The position numbers and the translations under genes were made by a program. Under the pieces are notes generated by a model. The model saw nothing but the letters and a program-made list of their open reading frames with translations. It made no database searches and was not told the DNA's origin. This document shows positions 31,234 through 41,388 of a DNA stretch of 64,000 nucleotides, in pieces. Every line of letters begins with the position of its first letter. The stretch's first letter is position 1. The stretch comes from Mucilaginibacter empetricola (GTDB taxonomy: Bacteria; Bacteroidota; Bacteroidia; Sphingobacteriales; Sphingobacteriaceae), in contig NZ_JANUBZ010000007.1 in assembly GCF_024808665.1 (NCBI RefSeq), positions 62,001 to 126,000 on the forward strand, in the 5' to 3' direction.

Positions 31234-33645
31234 TTATTTGTTCTTCAGCTCATCAATGGCTACCTGTGGTGTTAATGAGGTAGTAACTTTTTCGGTAACA
31301 ACTGCTTTTGGCAGGTTAAAAGAAATCGTTTTTGCAATATCTGTTGATGAGGTACCTACTTTAATTTTGTACTCACCGGCATCTGCAATCCATTCCGCTT
31401 TATCGGTATAGAAAGAAGCCAGATCAGCAGGGCGCAGGGTAAACACCAAAAACTGTGATTGACCCGGAGCCAGCAAGCTTGTTTTAACGAATGCTTTCAG
31501 CTCGCTTTCGGGTTTATCAATATTCTGAGTTGGTGCACCTAAGTAAAGTTGTACCACTTGTTTACCTGCCACCTTGCCTGTGTTTTTTACAGTTACCTTA
31601 ACGGTTATGCTGCCGTTAAATGTAGTAGAACTGGCTTTTATGTCACTCAATTTAAAACTGGTATATGATAACCCGTAACCAAATTCATAGGCTGGTTTTA
31701 CCTTAAAGGTATTAAAGTAACGGTAGCCAACATAAATACCTTCCTCATAAGTAACTTCCGACGGGCGACCCATTAACATATTTGGTTTCTGACCATCGGG
31801 CATCGGAAACTCTTTACCCGGGAAATTTTTGACAGTTGGCTCATCTTTATAGTCCATAGCAAATGTAGTTGCCAGGTGGCCCGATGGATCAACTTTTCCG
31901 CTCAGCACATCAGCAATTGAATTGCCTGCTTCCAGGCCTGGTTGCCATGCTAATAAAATGCCATCAACACTGTCTCTCCAGCTGGCAACTTCAATAACAC
32001 CACCAATGTTTAAAATAACAATTACCTTTTTACCCCTTGCATGGAAGGCTTGTGTAACACCGGTGATCAGCCCTTTTTCAGCATCGCTAAGGTGATAATC
32101 ATTATCAACTTTGCGGTCTGCTCCTTCACCTGCGTTTCTGCCGATGGTAATTATTGCAGCATCAGCGCCATCAGCTTCTTTAGCAACCAGCGCGCTAACA
32201 TCCATTTCGGGAATTGGAGGCGGGGCCACAAAAAAGCTTACATTTTTCGGCTGTTTAGCTTTTGCATCGGCAATATAATCGACATAGTTTTTACCTAATT
32301 CTTCCTGCACCTTATAACCTGCATTTGTTAAACCCTGTACCAGCGAAATGGTGTAAGCTTTATGAACATCACCGCTACCGGTTCCACCGGCTATAATATT
32401 GTATGATGTATTACCAAAAACTGCAACCCTTTTTCCGTGTGCTAAAGGCAATGACTCACCATCATTTTTAAGCAATACCATACCTTGTGCCGCAGCCGAG
32501 CGGGTAACCCTGGCATGAGCAGCCAGATCAGGCTTATCAGAATATTTGTATCCTTTAAAGGTTGGCGATTTAAGAATTATTTTTAAAATACGCTCCACAT
32601 TGGCATCCAGTTGTGCAATACTTAAGCTACCATCTTTAACAGCGGCAACAATAGCAGCAGATTGATCGGGATTGCCGGGCATTAACAAATCATTGCCGGC
32701 ATTCATTTGGGCAACCGCATCGTGACCGCCAAACCAATCGGTCATTACCAAACCTTTAAAGCCCCATTCATTTTTCAAAATGGTGGTCAACAGGTCACGA
32801 CGTTCAGAGGTATAAGTGCCATTTATTTTGTTGTATGATGACATTACTGTCCACGGTTGTGATTCTTTTACAGCGATAGAAAATCCTTTCAAATAAATTT
32901 CACGCATCGCTCTTTCACTCACAATGGTATTCACGCTGTTACGGTTAGTTTCCTGATTGTTTGCTGCGAAGTGCTTAATAGAAGTACCCACTCCGTTTGA
33001 TTGTATACCCTTTACTATAGCGGCCGTCATGCTACCTGCAACCAGCGGATCCTCAGAATAATATTCAAAATTACGACCACCCAGTGGGTTACGGTGAATA
33101 TTCAAAGCCGGACCCAATAATATATCTGCTCCATATTCGCGCACTTCGTTACCAAAGGCCGCTCCTACCCTTTTAACCAGGGCCGTATCCCACGATGAAG
33201 CCAGCAAGGTAGCAACCGGGAAAGCGGTAGCATAATAAGTTTTAGGATCGTTAGGGCGTTTAGGCTCAATCCTTAACCCGGCAGGACCATCAGAAACAGT
33301 TATTGATGGAATGCCTAAACGCGAAATAGCATGTGTTCTGCCGGCTGCACCGGGAACTTTTTCGGGTATATTGTAAGCGTCGGGATCAGACGGAGGCAGT
33401 ATAAAACCACCTATGTCTATTGGTTCGGGCTTTTTGCCTTTGACGGGAGGTGGTACACCGGGCATTATAAAGCCCATGCCTACTACTAGTTTGGCTTTTT
33501 CTTCAACAGTCATGGCATTAATAACTGCTTTGATGCTGCTTTTACCCAATTGGGGTACAGGTTTTTTGTTTTGTGCGGTCGCCAATGACGAACCTGCCAG
33601 CACAATGAATGCAGTTATCACCGCATATTGGTAACGTATCTTCAT
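31234..33645 (-). CDS. Secreted beta-glucosidase-like glycoside hydrolase, family 3
   Basis: The 803-residue protein has a signal peptide (ending SSLATAQ) and the three-domain GH3 plan: a TIM barrel (about 35-360) with RIEPKRP, KHFAANNQE and the nucleophile Asp in VMTDWFGG near residue 301, an alpha/beta sandwich (about 390-620), and a fibronectin III-like end (about 690-790). The barrel contains an unusual proline-rich segment (GVPPPVKGKKPEP) near residue 60. It releases glucose or another sugar from beta-linked oligosaccharides in the periplasm. A palindrome shared with the exported isomerase gene lies 55-75 nt upstream. Confidence 0.9.
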   Translation of the reverse strand: MKIRYQYAVITAFIVLAGSSLATAQNKKPVPQLGKSSIKAVINAMTVEEKAKLVVGMGFIMPGVPPPVKGKKPEPIDIGGFILPPSDPDAYNIPEKVPGAAGRTHAISRLGIPSITVSDGPAGLRIEPKRPNDPKTYYATAFPVATLLASSWDTALVKRVGAAFGNEVREYGADILLGPALNIHRNPLGGRNFEYYSEDPLVAGSMTAAIVKGIQSNGVGTSIKHFAANNQETNRNSVNTIVSERAMREIYLKGFSIAVKESQPWTVMSSYNKINGTYTSERRDLLTTILKNEWGFKGLVMTDWFGGHDAVAQMNAGNDLLMPGNPDQSAAIVAAVKDGSLSIAQLDANVERILKIILKSPTFKGYKYSDKPDLAAHARVTRSAAAQGMVLLKNDGESLPLAHGKRVAVFGNTSYNIIAGGTGSGDVHKAYTISLVQGLTNAGYKVQEELGKNYVDYIADAKAKQPKNVSFFVAPPPIPEMDVSALVAKEADGADAAIITIGRNAGEGADRKVDNDYHLSDAEKGLITGVTQAFHARGKKVIVILNIGGVIEVASWRDSVDGILLAWQPGLEAGNSIADVLSGKVDPSGHLATTFAMDYKDEPTVKNFPGKEFPMPDGQKPNMLMGRPSEVTYEEGIYVGYRYFNTFKVKPAYEFGYGLSYTSFKLSDIKASSTTFNGSITVKVTVKNTGKVAGKQVVQLYLGAPTQNIDKPESELKAFVKTSLLAPGQSQFLVFTLRPADLASFYTDKAEWIADAGEYKIKVGTSSTDIAKTISFNLPKAVVTEKVTTSLTPQVAIDELKNK

Positions 33646-33699
33646 GAAATTTTAATTTTTGGTTTGAATTGGAATTTGATCAATGATGCAACACTCGCT

Positions 33700-33720
33700 A
33701 TTGTGTCATTAATACACAAT
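33700..33720. promoter_or_regulatory. Palindromic operator, copy B (between GH3 and DACNV genes)
   Basis: ATTGTGT-CATTAAT-ACACAAT, with perfect 7-bp arms. It differs from copy A (11301-11321, minus strand) at two positions only. It lies in the divergent space between the GH3 gene (55 nt away) and the DACNV gene (182 nt away); the short distance favours GH3 as the target. Confidence 0.65.
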
Positions 33721-33901
33721 TGTAGATATTATTTTCTGTAATACCAAGAAAATAGATGAAGAGAGAACAAACATCTATGCAAACAAGTTTGTACGCTACC
33801 AAAGTATATTTTAGTATACTTTTTAATCCTTTTGTAATAGTTACGATATTTAGGGTCTGCAAAAAACAATAACAGTATTTTAGCGCATCATTTTAACAGG
33901 C

Positions 33902-35047
33902 ATGACATTCAGATCAACGTACCAGGGAGCAAGTGCAGCAGCGCCGGCTATTGAAAGGCATTTTTCAAAGCTTTTAGCCACTGCTGCGCTACAGGGCGAT
34001 AATGAAACGTTGGCTCCTGAGCCTCCTTTACGGGTAATTGAAGCTATAATTGATGTGGCCTTTTGGGCAAGTTTACGCCGCGAGGAAGGCAGGTCACCAC
34101 AAATATCTATTGCTTATTTGCCGCCAATATTAGCGGGGCAACCCCTTATTTTTGGCGAAAGTATTTTATTAACGCCCTATGTCCTTACCAAACTAGCCCC
34201 GGCGGTCGAACGATCGGGCATACACCTGGGCGTTTGGGAGCAAGATGGCGAATTGTACATCTGGGGTACTACACGGTCAATTCCCGATTGTTGTTTTGTG
34301 CTGGAAGTGATTGAACCCGGATTATTGGTAGTAAAACACCGCCGCATTAAGGGATTTGGTAAATTTATTAATGTAGCCGTGTTAAAGGGTGACGAGATAA
34401 AGGTTATTGATGAGCATAGTAAGAGCTTGCCCGACTGCCCTGCCATGCTTACTTCCCTGCTTGATTATAATTCATCATCAGGCTGGAATGATTCGGTTAA
34501 CGTTTTGGTGCAGTTGGCGGCGTCAATGCGCTCGCATGGCCATGGCGGCATCTTGCTGGTAGTGCCGTCGCATAGTTATGATTGGCGCGACTCCATCATC
34601 AGCCCGGTTACCTACCCGGTTGAGCCTGCTTATAATGAATTGAAACGATTAATGGGCGAGGTAGTGAATGAGCGCAGTATGATTTTATGGCAGGACGAAG
34701 TTAACCGCACTGTTGATGCTGTTGCCGGCCTTACCGCAGTTGATGGCGCAACCATTATTAACGATCAATTGGAGTTATTAGCCTTCGGCGCCAAAATAGG
34801 CCTTTCATCAAATGGTTCGCCCGTTGAAAAAATGCTGATCACCGAACCGGTATTGGGCAATATTGCTACCATCATACACCCATCGCAAAACGGCGGTACA
34901 AGGCATTTGTCTGCGGCCCAGTTTGTGTACGATCAGCGCGATGCCATTGCCCTGGTATCATCGCAGGACGGACGCTTTACCATATTCTCGTGGTCGCCCT
35001 GCGAAGATATTGTACATGCGCACTCTGTTGATGCGCTGTTACTTTAA
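33902..35047 (+). CDS. DACNV-type sensor domain protein (DisA-like fold)
   Basis: The 381-residue soluble protein has no signal peptide or membrane segment. I recognise in it the 'probable sensor domain DACNV' type, seen in EAIIDVAFWASLRREEGRSP, VEPGLLVVKHRRIKGFGKF-like strands, GHGGILLVVPSHS, and the C-terminal GGTRHLSAAQFVYDQRDAIA. The last part copies the DisA diadenylate cyclase active-site block (GxRHRxA with following Ser/Asp) as GTRHLSA, and FGAKIGL corresponds to the DGA(V/I) part with the Asp changed. So it may bind a nucleotide without cyclase activity. It stands alone. Confidence 0.6.
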   Translation: MTFRSTYQGASAAAPAIERHFSKLLATAALQGDNETLAPEPPLRVIEAIIDVAFWASLRREEGRSPQISIAYLPPILAGQPLIFGESILLTPYVLTKLAPAVERSGIHLGVWEQDGELYIWGTTRSIPDCCFVLEVIEPGLLVVKHRRIKGFGKFINVAVLKGDEIKVIDEHSKSLPDCPAMLTSLLDYNSSSGWNDSVNVLVQLAASMRSHGHGGILLVVPSHSYDWRDSIISPVTYPVEPAYNELKRLMGEVVNERSMILWQDEVNRTVDAVAGLTAVDGATIINDQLELLAFGAKIGLSSNGSPVEKMLITEPVLGNIATIIHPSQNGGTRHLSAAQFVYDQRDAIALVSSQDGRFTIFSWSPCEDIVHAHSVDALLL

Positions 35048-35057
35048 CAATTGGTTT

Positions 35058-35432
35058 CTAGATACCTGAAAACATAGATTGAGCAGTATCACCAATAAGT
35101 GGTATTGCCCGCTTTTCGCCATTAATTGCACCAATCAACCCTATTATCCAAATAATAAACAGCGCCAGGTATACTATATTCATTAAAGAATATAAAGAAA
35201 ACATCCCTGTTGATAACCAAACAAGTCCCAAAATAGCTGCTACAACAAATCGTAACACCATAGAAACGATATGAAACAATAACGTTTGTCTCATTTGGTA
35301 AGTTGCTAAACTGGTTCTGTTATTTACATAAAATGCAAAGTAAGCTATGAGCCAGCCAATGATAGAAAAATAGCTGATAATGCCGGCCAGTTTTCCGTTA
35401 CTCTCGTTTGCAAAAGGTGAAGTGGGTTCCAT
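35058..35432 (-). CDS. DUF4870 membrane protein (copy 1)
   Basis: The 124-residue protein has three or four membrane segments and the DUF4870/Tic20-like plan: NGKLAGIISYFSIIGWLIAY at the start, a charged loop with NRTSLATYQMRQTLLFH, and the end IPLIGDTAQSMFSGI. DUF4870 proteins have no known reaction. A paralogue of the same length with the same order of segments is at 38114-38488. The gene is convergent with the DACNV gene (10 nt between stops). Confidence 0.8.
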   Translation of the reverse strand: MEPTSPFANESNGKLAGIISYFSIIGWLIAYFAFYVNNRTSLATYQMRQTLLFHIVSMVLRFVVAAILGLVWLSTGMFSLYSLMNIVYLALFIIWIIGLIGAINGEKRAIPLIGDTAQSMFSGI

Positions 35433-35644
35433 ATGATTTAAGGTTGATTAATTGTTTACTAAAAGTAGCGGTATTTAGGGGTTACCTGTTTAGTATTGCT
35501 GATATTTATTTTTAAAATAAATAAAACATTAACGCAAATGCTAAGTTCTTGAAAATAATGTTAATACAATTTTCATTGTTAACATAATGATAATGTTAAC
35601 TTCACATTTAAATCACATATCTTTGAATAAATACAAGATTTTTT

Positions 35645-36076
35645 ATGAGTAAAAGTAAACAGAAGTCACCGGTTAAATCGGCCAGAAAAACTGCAAAAAA
35701 GGCGATTCAACAGCGTTTGATCACTGAATTAAAAAAAATATCAAGTCAGTTTGGGCAAGACGCTGAAAAATTGGCTAAAGAAATAGAAAAGGGATCTAAA
35801 AAGCTGGCTAAACAACTTACCAAAGGCATAAAAGAGCCTAAAGCCGAAAAAGAAGAGGTAAAAGAAACCCAGCCAGCAGCAAAGGTGGCAAGCCCAAAAG
35901 CGGCAGAAACAGCACCCGCAAAGGCTAAAACAGCTGGAGCCCCGGCAGCAAAAGCTAAACCAGCCGAAACAGCAACGGCAAAACCTGTAGCAAAAGCTCC
36001 TGCGGCGGCAGCAACAGCGAAACAAGCTAAAGCACCTGCGGCTAAAAAAGTGGTTAAGGACGATAAAGCGTCATAA
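35645..36076 (+). CDS. Histone H1-like Lys/Ala/Pro-rich protein
   Basis: The 143-residue protein has an N-terminal basic helical part (about 1-65, with many KK, KLAK repeats) and a tail (70-143) made almost only of Ala, Lys, Pro, Thr and Glu, with PAAKAKPAETATAKP-type repeats. This is the make-up of bacterial H1-like DNA-binding proteins that condense the chromosome. Low complexity means that homology cannot be judged well. The gene has its own terminator. The opposite strand of this region shows long open frames only because of its biased composition. Confidence 0.7.
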   Translation: MSKSKQKSPVKSARKTAKKAIQQRLITELKKISSQFGQDAEKLAKEIEKGSKKLAKQLTKGIKEPKAEKEEVKETQPAAKVASPKAAETAPAKAKTAGAPAAKAKPAETATAKPVAKAPAAAATAKQAKAPAAKKVVKDDKAS

Positions 36077-36121
36077 AACTGCGTTTTAAGTATTCCATTA
36101 AAAAAACATTCAATCACATTG

Positions 36122-36153
36122 AAAAAAGCCTATCGTTTTGATAGGTTTTTTTA
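36122..36153 (+). terminator. Terminator of the H1-like gene
   Basis: AAAAAGCCTATC and GATAGGTTTTTTT form a stem (core CCTATC 36129-36134, GATAGG 36140-36145) with a T-run, 46 nt after the stop codon. Confidence 0.8.
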
Positions 36154-36284
36154 TGCCCTTAAATTAAATCCTGAGTTCATAAATCACTTTTAAATTGTTT
36201 AAAGTGATCTTTCGCGAAAAAAAGATAGTCGGGCACTCTTTTGGCATGAAATAATTATCCTTCGGGTTAAATTATATTCATAAA

Positions 36285-36893
36285 ATGGAAGAAGAACGAA
36301 TAATTGTGCGCCTGGCCGAGGCCGGCGACGTAATTTTTGCAAAAGAAATAACCGATGAAATGGCAGCTTCGGCAATTGCCCGCGGCTCCGGAATAAGCAA
36401 AAGGTCATCTGAATCAATCTGCGAAAAAATTCTTGCCGGCAAAGCAGTAATAGCCCTTACCGACCATAACACCTGGGTTGGGTTTCAATACATCGAGGTT
36501 TGGGAAAACGGCAAATTCATCTCCAATTCAGGTCTCATTGTTTCTCCTCAATATCGCCATGCCGGCGTAGCCACCGCTATCAAACAAAGCATTTTTAATT
36601 TATCGCGCAGCAAATACCCCAACGCCTGCATTTTTAGCATTACCTCTGGCCTTGCTATTATGAAAATGAATACACAACTGGGTTTTGAACCAGTTACCTA
36701 TTCTGAAATAACACACGATGAGCAATTTTGGGCCGGATGCAAAAGCTGCGTGAATTACGATGTACTTAATGGCAAAAACAAATGTAACTGCCTATGCACT
36801 GCCATGCTTTTTGATCCGGCTAAGATTAAAGAAACTGCTGCAAATGCAGATAGACCGACAGAGCCTCCGCTTATTATGCAATTTATGAACTAA
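36285..36893 (+). CDS. GNAT N-acetyltransferase linked to arginine synthesis
   Basis: The 202-residue protein has a GNAT domain with the acetyl-CoA loop in QYRHAGVATAIKQ, and a Cys-containing end, AGCKSCVNYDVL and KCNCLCTAMLFDP, which I recall from the GNAT protein that accompanies argG and argC in Bacteroidota. It likely acetylates or succinylates an amino acid early in arginine synthesis. Here it is followed after 12 nt by an M20 deacylase gene of the same pathway, apart from the other arg genes. The four Cys at the end may bind a metal. Confidence 0.75.
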   Translation: MEEERIIVRLAEAGDVIFAKEITDEMAASAIARGSGISKRSSESICEKILAGKAVIALTDHNTWVGFQYIEVWENGKFISNSGLIVSPQYRHAGVATAIKQSIFNLSRSKYPNACIFSITSGLAIMKMNTQLGFEPVTYSEITHDEQFWAGCKSCVNYDVLNGKNKCNCLCTAMLFDPAKIKETAANADRPTEPPLIMQFMN

Positions 36894-36905
36894 AATACAT
36901 TGATT

Positions 36906-38042
36906 ATGCAAACACAACACGATCAGGTTATGATGCCTGATGAACACATCACAGATCACTTGTTTCATGATACACTTCAACTGCTAAAAGATCTGATAGC
37001 CACGCCTTCCTTTAGTGGCGAAGAATCTTTTACAGCAACCCTCATACAATGTTTCCTGCAAAACAGAGGTGTGCAAACCCACCGCATGCTGCATAACATT
37101 TGGGCCTTTAATTATTATTACGACCCTGCAAAACCTACCATCCTTTTAAATTCACATCACGATACCGTTAAGCCCAACAACCAATATCAACGTGACCCGT
37201 TTCAGCCTGCCGTAGTGGGGAATAAGCTTTACGGGCTGGGCAGCAATGATGCCGGCGGATGCCTGGTATCGTTACTTGCTACCTTTCTTCACTTTTACAG
37301 CCGCACCGATCTGGCTTTTAATTTATGTTATGCGGCAACGGCCGAAGAAGAAAATTCCGGCGATAATGGTTTAAAACTGGTGTTACCAGAACTTGGGCAT
37401 CTTGATTTTGCAATTGTAGGCGAGCCTACCCTAATGAACATGGCCATTGCCGAACGCGGGTTAATGGTTTTGGACTGTTTGGCTATAGGAAAAGCTGGCC
37501 ATGCCGCCCGCGAAGAGGGCAACAATGCTATTTACATTTGTATAAAAGATATCGACTGGTTCCGCAATTTTTCCTTTCCTAATGTATCAGACACGCTTGG
37601 CCCGATTAAAATGTCGGTTACCGTTATTAATGCCGGCACCCAGCACAATGTAGTGCCCGGCACATGCAGTTTTACTGTTGATATTAGGTTGACCGATGCC
37701 TATACCTATGATGAGGTATTGAACATTGTACGCAAACAGGTAAGCAGCGAGGTTACACCCCGATCGTTTTATTTGAACCCTTCGGTTATTGATATCAGTC
37801 ACCCATTGGTGCAGGCTGGCCTTATGGCTGGCTGTAAAACGTATGGCTCGCCAACCACATCAGATCAGGCTTTGTTAAACATCCCATCGGTAAAACTGGG
37901 CCCCGGCTCATCGGCCCGGTCACATATGCCCGATGAATATATTTTTATAAGCGAAATTCAACAAGGTATAAAAACGTATACCTCCATATTAGAATTATTG
38001 GTACTCAATCTCATCAATAATCACGTTGAAGAAATGTATTAA
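36906..38042 (+). CDS. M20 family amidohydrolase, ArgE-like (acyl-ornithine deacylase)
   Basis: I use the ATG at 36906; the protein has about 378 residues. It shows the M20 zinc site: LNSHHDTVKP (His ligand and Asp), GSNDAGGC (bridging Asp), TAEEENSGDNG (catalytic Glu pair), GEPTLMNM (Asp/Glu ligand) and the late His in ARSHMPDEY. The dimerisation insert in the middle is present. With the GNAT gene in front it most likely removes the acetyl or succinyl group from ornithine in arginine synthesis. M20 enzymes are hard to separate by sequence, so dipeptidase activity is possible. Confidence 0.8.
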   Translation: MQTQHDQVMMPDEHITDHLFHDTLQLLKDLIATPSFSGEESFTATLIQCFLQNRGVQTHRMLHNIWAFNYYYDPAKPTILLNSHHDTVKPNNQYQRDPFQPAVVGNKLYGLGSNDAGGCLVSLLATFLHFYSRTDLAFNLCYAATAEEENSGDNGLKLVLPELGHLDFAIVGEPTLMNMAIAERGLMVLDCLAIGKAGHAAREEGNNAIYICIKDIDWFRNFSFPNVSDTLGPIKMSVTVINAGTQHNVVPGTCSFTVDIRLTDAYTYDEVLNIVRKQVSSEVTPRSFYLNPSVIDISHPLVQAGLMAGCKTYGSPTTSDQALLNIPSVKLGPGSSARSHMPDEYIFISEIQQGIKTYTSILELLVLNLINNHVEEMY

Positions 38043-38051
38043 AACAAAAAA

Positions 38052-38089
38052 AGCGATGATTCAGGGAAATATAATTCCGAATCATCGCT
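38052..38089. terminator. Bidirectional terminator between M20 and DUF4870 genes
   Basis: AGCGATGATTC and GAATCATCGCT form a perfect 11-bp stem. An A-run precedes it (T-run for the minus strand) and a looser T-rich stretch follows, so it can serve both convergent genes. Confidence 0.75.
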
Positions 38090-38113
38090 CTGTATATTTT
38101 ATCAAAATTGTTT

Positions 38114-38488
38114 CTAAATAAACGCGAATACGTTTTGCGCAATTTGTCCCAACACCGGGATTGGTTTTTCTTCAGCATTTGAGGCTGCGTTTAGTCCGCT
38201 AACCCATAAAAATACAAATGCTACCGTTAAAAATATCCTGAAATAAAAAAGAGACATCATTCCTGATGATTGCCCCATGGCGTTGGCAATTAATGATGAG
38301 CCAAACCACAAGATTATAAATGTAAGATACAGAAACAACGACTGCCTTAAATGAAAAGCACTTAATTTTGTTTTGTTAGGCTGATGAAAGCCAAAATAGC
38401 CAATAGACCATCCAATAACAAAAAAGTAACTAACCATACCTGCGGTTCTTCCGCCATCCTCTATCCCAAAAAGGTATTTACGTTCCAT
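38114..38488 (-). CDS. DUF4870 membrane protein (copy 2)
   Basis: This 124-residue protein has the same plan as the one at 35058-35432: GGRTAGMVSYFFVIGWSIGY, a loop with NKTKLSAFHLRQSLFLY, and the end KPIPVLGQIAQNVFAFI. Both genes are on the minus strand, on either side of the H1-like, GNAT and M20 genes. They probably arose by duplication, followed by insertion or rearrangement of the genes in between. Function unknown; the membrane topology is clear. Confidence 0.8.
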   Translation of the reverse strand: MERKYLFGIEDGGRTAGMVSYFFVIGWSIGYFGFHQPNKTKLSAFHLRQSLFLYLTFIILWFGSSLIANAMGQSSGMMSLFYFRIFLTVAFVFLWVSGLNAASNAEEKPIPVLGQIAQNVFAFI

Positions 38489-38607
38489 AAAAGTGTTTTT
38501 TCAATTAATTTTCTTTTACGGATAAAACGGACGCTTGGTTTCCTAAAAATGGCTGTAAATCAAATATTTCAGCATTTTCTTTAAAAAAACAACTTTCTAC
38601 GCTCATA

Positions 38608-41388
38608 TTATTCAACCAGTTCTTTAACCTTTGCTAAAACCGCCAGCAGTTCTTCAATATTGATGGGTTTTGCCAAATAATCATTCATCCCGGCATCCAG
38701 GCAGGCCTCCTTGTCTTCGCGCAGGGCATTGGCTGTTATGGCAACAATTGCAGGCTGTTTAATATTGGTGTTCCGTATTATTTTTGTCGCCTCAAGCCCT
38801 CCCATTCTTGGCATTTGCACATCCATCAAAATCATATCATACAGCTTGTTCTCCATCATGGCTATAACCTCCAGGCCATTTTGTGCCAAATCGGCCTCAT
38901 AGCCCAACTTACTGAGTATACGCAATATCAATTTCTGGTTAATCATATTATCCTCGGCAACCAATATTTGCAGCGGATGCTTTTGAGCAAAGTCCTTATC
39001 CAGCAAAACGGTTGTAGTTTTTTGAACCGGCAGTTCAACGCTCTTGTTTAATGCCGCCTGTATCACATCGTGCAGTTGTTGTTGTTTAACCGGCTTGGTA
39101 AGCACCGCTTTAAACAGGTCGGGATATTTAGTTCTTGTTTCATCGCCAACAGAGCTCAATAAAACTATCGGCACCGTTGCATACTTCTTTTTGATTTGTT
39201 TGGCCAACTCGGCCCCATCCATTTGCGGCATTTGCATATCGCTGAGTACTAAATCAAAACTTTCTTTATCCAGCAAATCCAATGCTTCAAGTCCCGATGA
39301 GGCCAAAAACGGCAGCATTTGCCAATGATCCAATTGCAATTGTAAAATTCGGCGGTTGGTGTCATTATCGTCAACCACCAATATTTTCTTTCCCTCCAGT
39401 TCAGGCAGGTTGATATCAGCAAAAGCATCGAGCTGTTGTTTACTTACTTCGGCCTTAATGGTAAAATAAAAGCTCGTACCAACATTTAGCTGGCTTTGTA
39501 CCGTAATATTTCCATGCATCAAATTAACCAGGCGCTTGCATATAGCCAGGCCCAAACCAGTACCGCCATATTTACGGGTAGTTGACGAGTCGACCTGCGA
39601 AAAGGAATTAAATAACTTGGGAAGCTTGTTTGCTGCTATGCCTATACCGGTATCCCTCAACTCAAAAACCAGCTCTGCAATGCCACCCTGGTTTCTGACC
39701 AATGATACGCCCAAAAACACCTCACCCTCGTGTGTGAATTTTACGGCATTGCCCAACAGGTTAATAATTACCTGTTTTAATCGCATGCTATCTGTAATAA
39801 GCATTAAAGGCACGTTATGGTCGATATGATACACCAGATCGAGGCCCAATTGTGCCGCCCGGCCGGCAAACATATCCATTACCTCTTCAATACATTTACG
39901 CAGATTAAATTCCTGCAAATCGAGCTCCAGTTTTCCAGATTCAATTTTGGAGAAATCAAGAATATCATTAATTACGTTTAACAGCGTTTCGCCGCTGCTG
40001 CGTATAGTTTGTACATATTCGCTCTGCTCCGCATTTAATGAGGTATCGCCAAGCAACGAAGCCATCCCTAAAACGCCGTTCATGGGTGTCCGTATTTCGT
40101 GGCTCATGGTAGCCAGAAAAACACTTTTTGCCTGGTTTGCGCGCTCGGCTTCTTCTTTAGCCAATTGCTCCTGCCCCTTTTGAATTTCCAGCTCGTTATT
40201 AAGGACAAGCAATTCTTCCGACTGGCCGTGCAGCTCTTCTGACTGTGCCTGCAACTCCTCGTTAACCGCCTGCAGTTCTTCGTTGACTGCCAATAGCTCT
40301 TCAGAACGATAGTTGAGATTTTGGATATAGTTTTTAATAGTAGTTTTTAAAAGATAAAAGTCATCATACAACTTTTTTATCTCAATGCTGTTAGGCACGA
40401 TACTTTTTTCGACAGGCATTAACTGGATATCCCTAAAATCTGAACTAATAAAAGTCTCCATCTTTTGGTTGAGCTCTTTTATATCCCGCGTTAAATATTT
40501 AGAAAGTATAAGGCTCAGCGTTACAACAACCAGCAATAATATGGTAGAAACACAAATTAGTATGGTTTTAAACCTGCCTTGTAGATAGGTTATCTCCTTA
40601 TTTGTTAGTCCCTCGGTTAGCTGATAAACCCTATTAAATTCATTAATTTCATGTTGCGTTAGCGGCACTATCCCCGCATCGTGAAATATCCCTAATTCTT
40701 CAGTACAATTAACCAGTTGGGTAAATGATGTTTTATAGCTGATTAATTGAAGCTTGGTGCGGTTCTCTAAATTCCTTTCATTTATAAGCGAGTCAATAGT
40801 TCCAAAAAACTGCTGGGCATACATCGTTTTACCACGCATAATAAAATCTTTCTCGTGCCGGCGCAACTGTAAAATATCAACTTTGGCAACTTTTCCTGAG
40901 TCTTCAACCCAATGCGCATGTTGTCGCATCAGGCCTTCGGTACCATAATCTACAAAGCCTTTTTTTAAATACAACTGTTTTAACACCGCACCGGATGCTA
41001 ATGTAGAGTGGCTTATTTTGTCCAGCGCATTTATGTTTGCCTTAACCTCGGCCCCGCAGGGTGCAGGTGCTTGTTTAAGACCCGATAAGTTTTTTATGAT
41101 GCATTTTTGAAGGGATATAAATGTGTTTATATTTTCTTCTTCGCCTGTTTTATAAAACGAGGGATTGTGATACCCGGTAAGCATAAACTTTTGCAGGTAG
41201 GCCGAGCTCTCCAAATATTGAATTTGAATATGGGTAAGGCTATCTGAAAAATACCGCAGTTTCTTTTGTTTTTGCTCAATAACCAGGTAGGTTATCAACC
41301 AGATAAAGATGACTGCTACCAGCGAAAAGAAACTTAAAATGAGCCTTAATTTGAAGGATATTTCCAGGTTGAATTTGAAAAATTTCAT
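38608..41388 (-). CDS. Hybrid sensor histidine kinase with two receiver domains
   Basis: From the ATG at 41388 the protein has about 926 residues. A first membrane segment (about 15-37), an extracytoplasmic helical sensor of about 240 residues, a second segment (about 285-307), then a coiled coil with repeats of the type [13 protein letters not shown] (about 365-415) that links to the HisKA domain ([11 protein letters not shown], His near 429), an HATPase domain, and two receivers with Asp in LSDMQMPQ (near 716) and LMDVQMPR (near 854). No HPt domain or output regulator is nearby, so the partner is coded elsewhere. The sensed signal is unknown. Confidence 0.9.
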   Translation of the reverse strand: MKFFKFNLEISFKLRLILSFFSLVAVIFIWLITYLVIEQKQKKLRYFSDSLTHIQIQYLESSAYLQKFMLTGYHNPSFYKTGEEENINTFISLQKCIIKNLSGLKQAPAPCGAEVKANINALDKISHSTLASGAVLKQLYLKKGFVDYGTEGLMRQHAHWVEDSGKVAKVDILQLRRHEKDFIMRGKTMYAQQFFGTIDSLINERNLENRTKLQLISYKTSFTQLVNCTEELGIFHDAGIVPLTQHEINEFNRVYQLTEGLTNKEITYLQGRFKTILICVSTILLLVVVTLSLILSKYLTRDIKELNQKMETFISSDFRDIQLMPVEKSIVPNSIEIKKLYDDFYLLKTTIKNYIQNLNYRSEELLAVNEELQAVNEELQAQSEELHGQSEELLVLNNELEIQKGQEQLAKEEAERANQAKSVFLATMSHEIRTPMNGVLGMASLLGDTSLNAEQSEYVQTIRSSGETLLNVINDILDFSKIESGKLELDLQEFNLRKCIEEVMDMFAGRAAQLGLDLVYHIDHNVPLMLITDSMRLKQVIINLLGNAVKFTHEGEVFLGVSLVRNQGGIAELVFELRDTGIGIAANKLPKLFNSFSQVDSSTTRKYGGTGLGLAICKRLVNLMHGNITVQSQLNVGTSFYFTIKAEVSKQQLDAFADINLPELEGKKILVVDDNDTNRRILQLQLDHWQMLPFLASSGLEALDLLDKESFDLVLSDMQMPQMDGAELAKQIKKKYATVPIVLLSSVGDETRTKYPDLFKAVLTKPVKQQQLHDVIQAALNKSVELPVQKTTTVLLDKDFAQKHPLQILVAEDNMINQKLILRILSKLGYEADLAQNGLEVIAMMENKLYDMILMDVQMPRMGGLEATKIIRNTNIKQPAIVAITANALREDKEACLDAGMNDYLAKPINIEELLAVLAKVKELVE

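Noticed and set aside
35746..36117. Long minus-strand frames opposite the H1-like gene
   Set aside because: They come from the biased Ala/Lys/Pro codons of the H1-like gene, giving Ala/Phe/Cys-rich nonsense; only the plus-strand frame has a sensible start and terminator.
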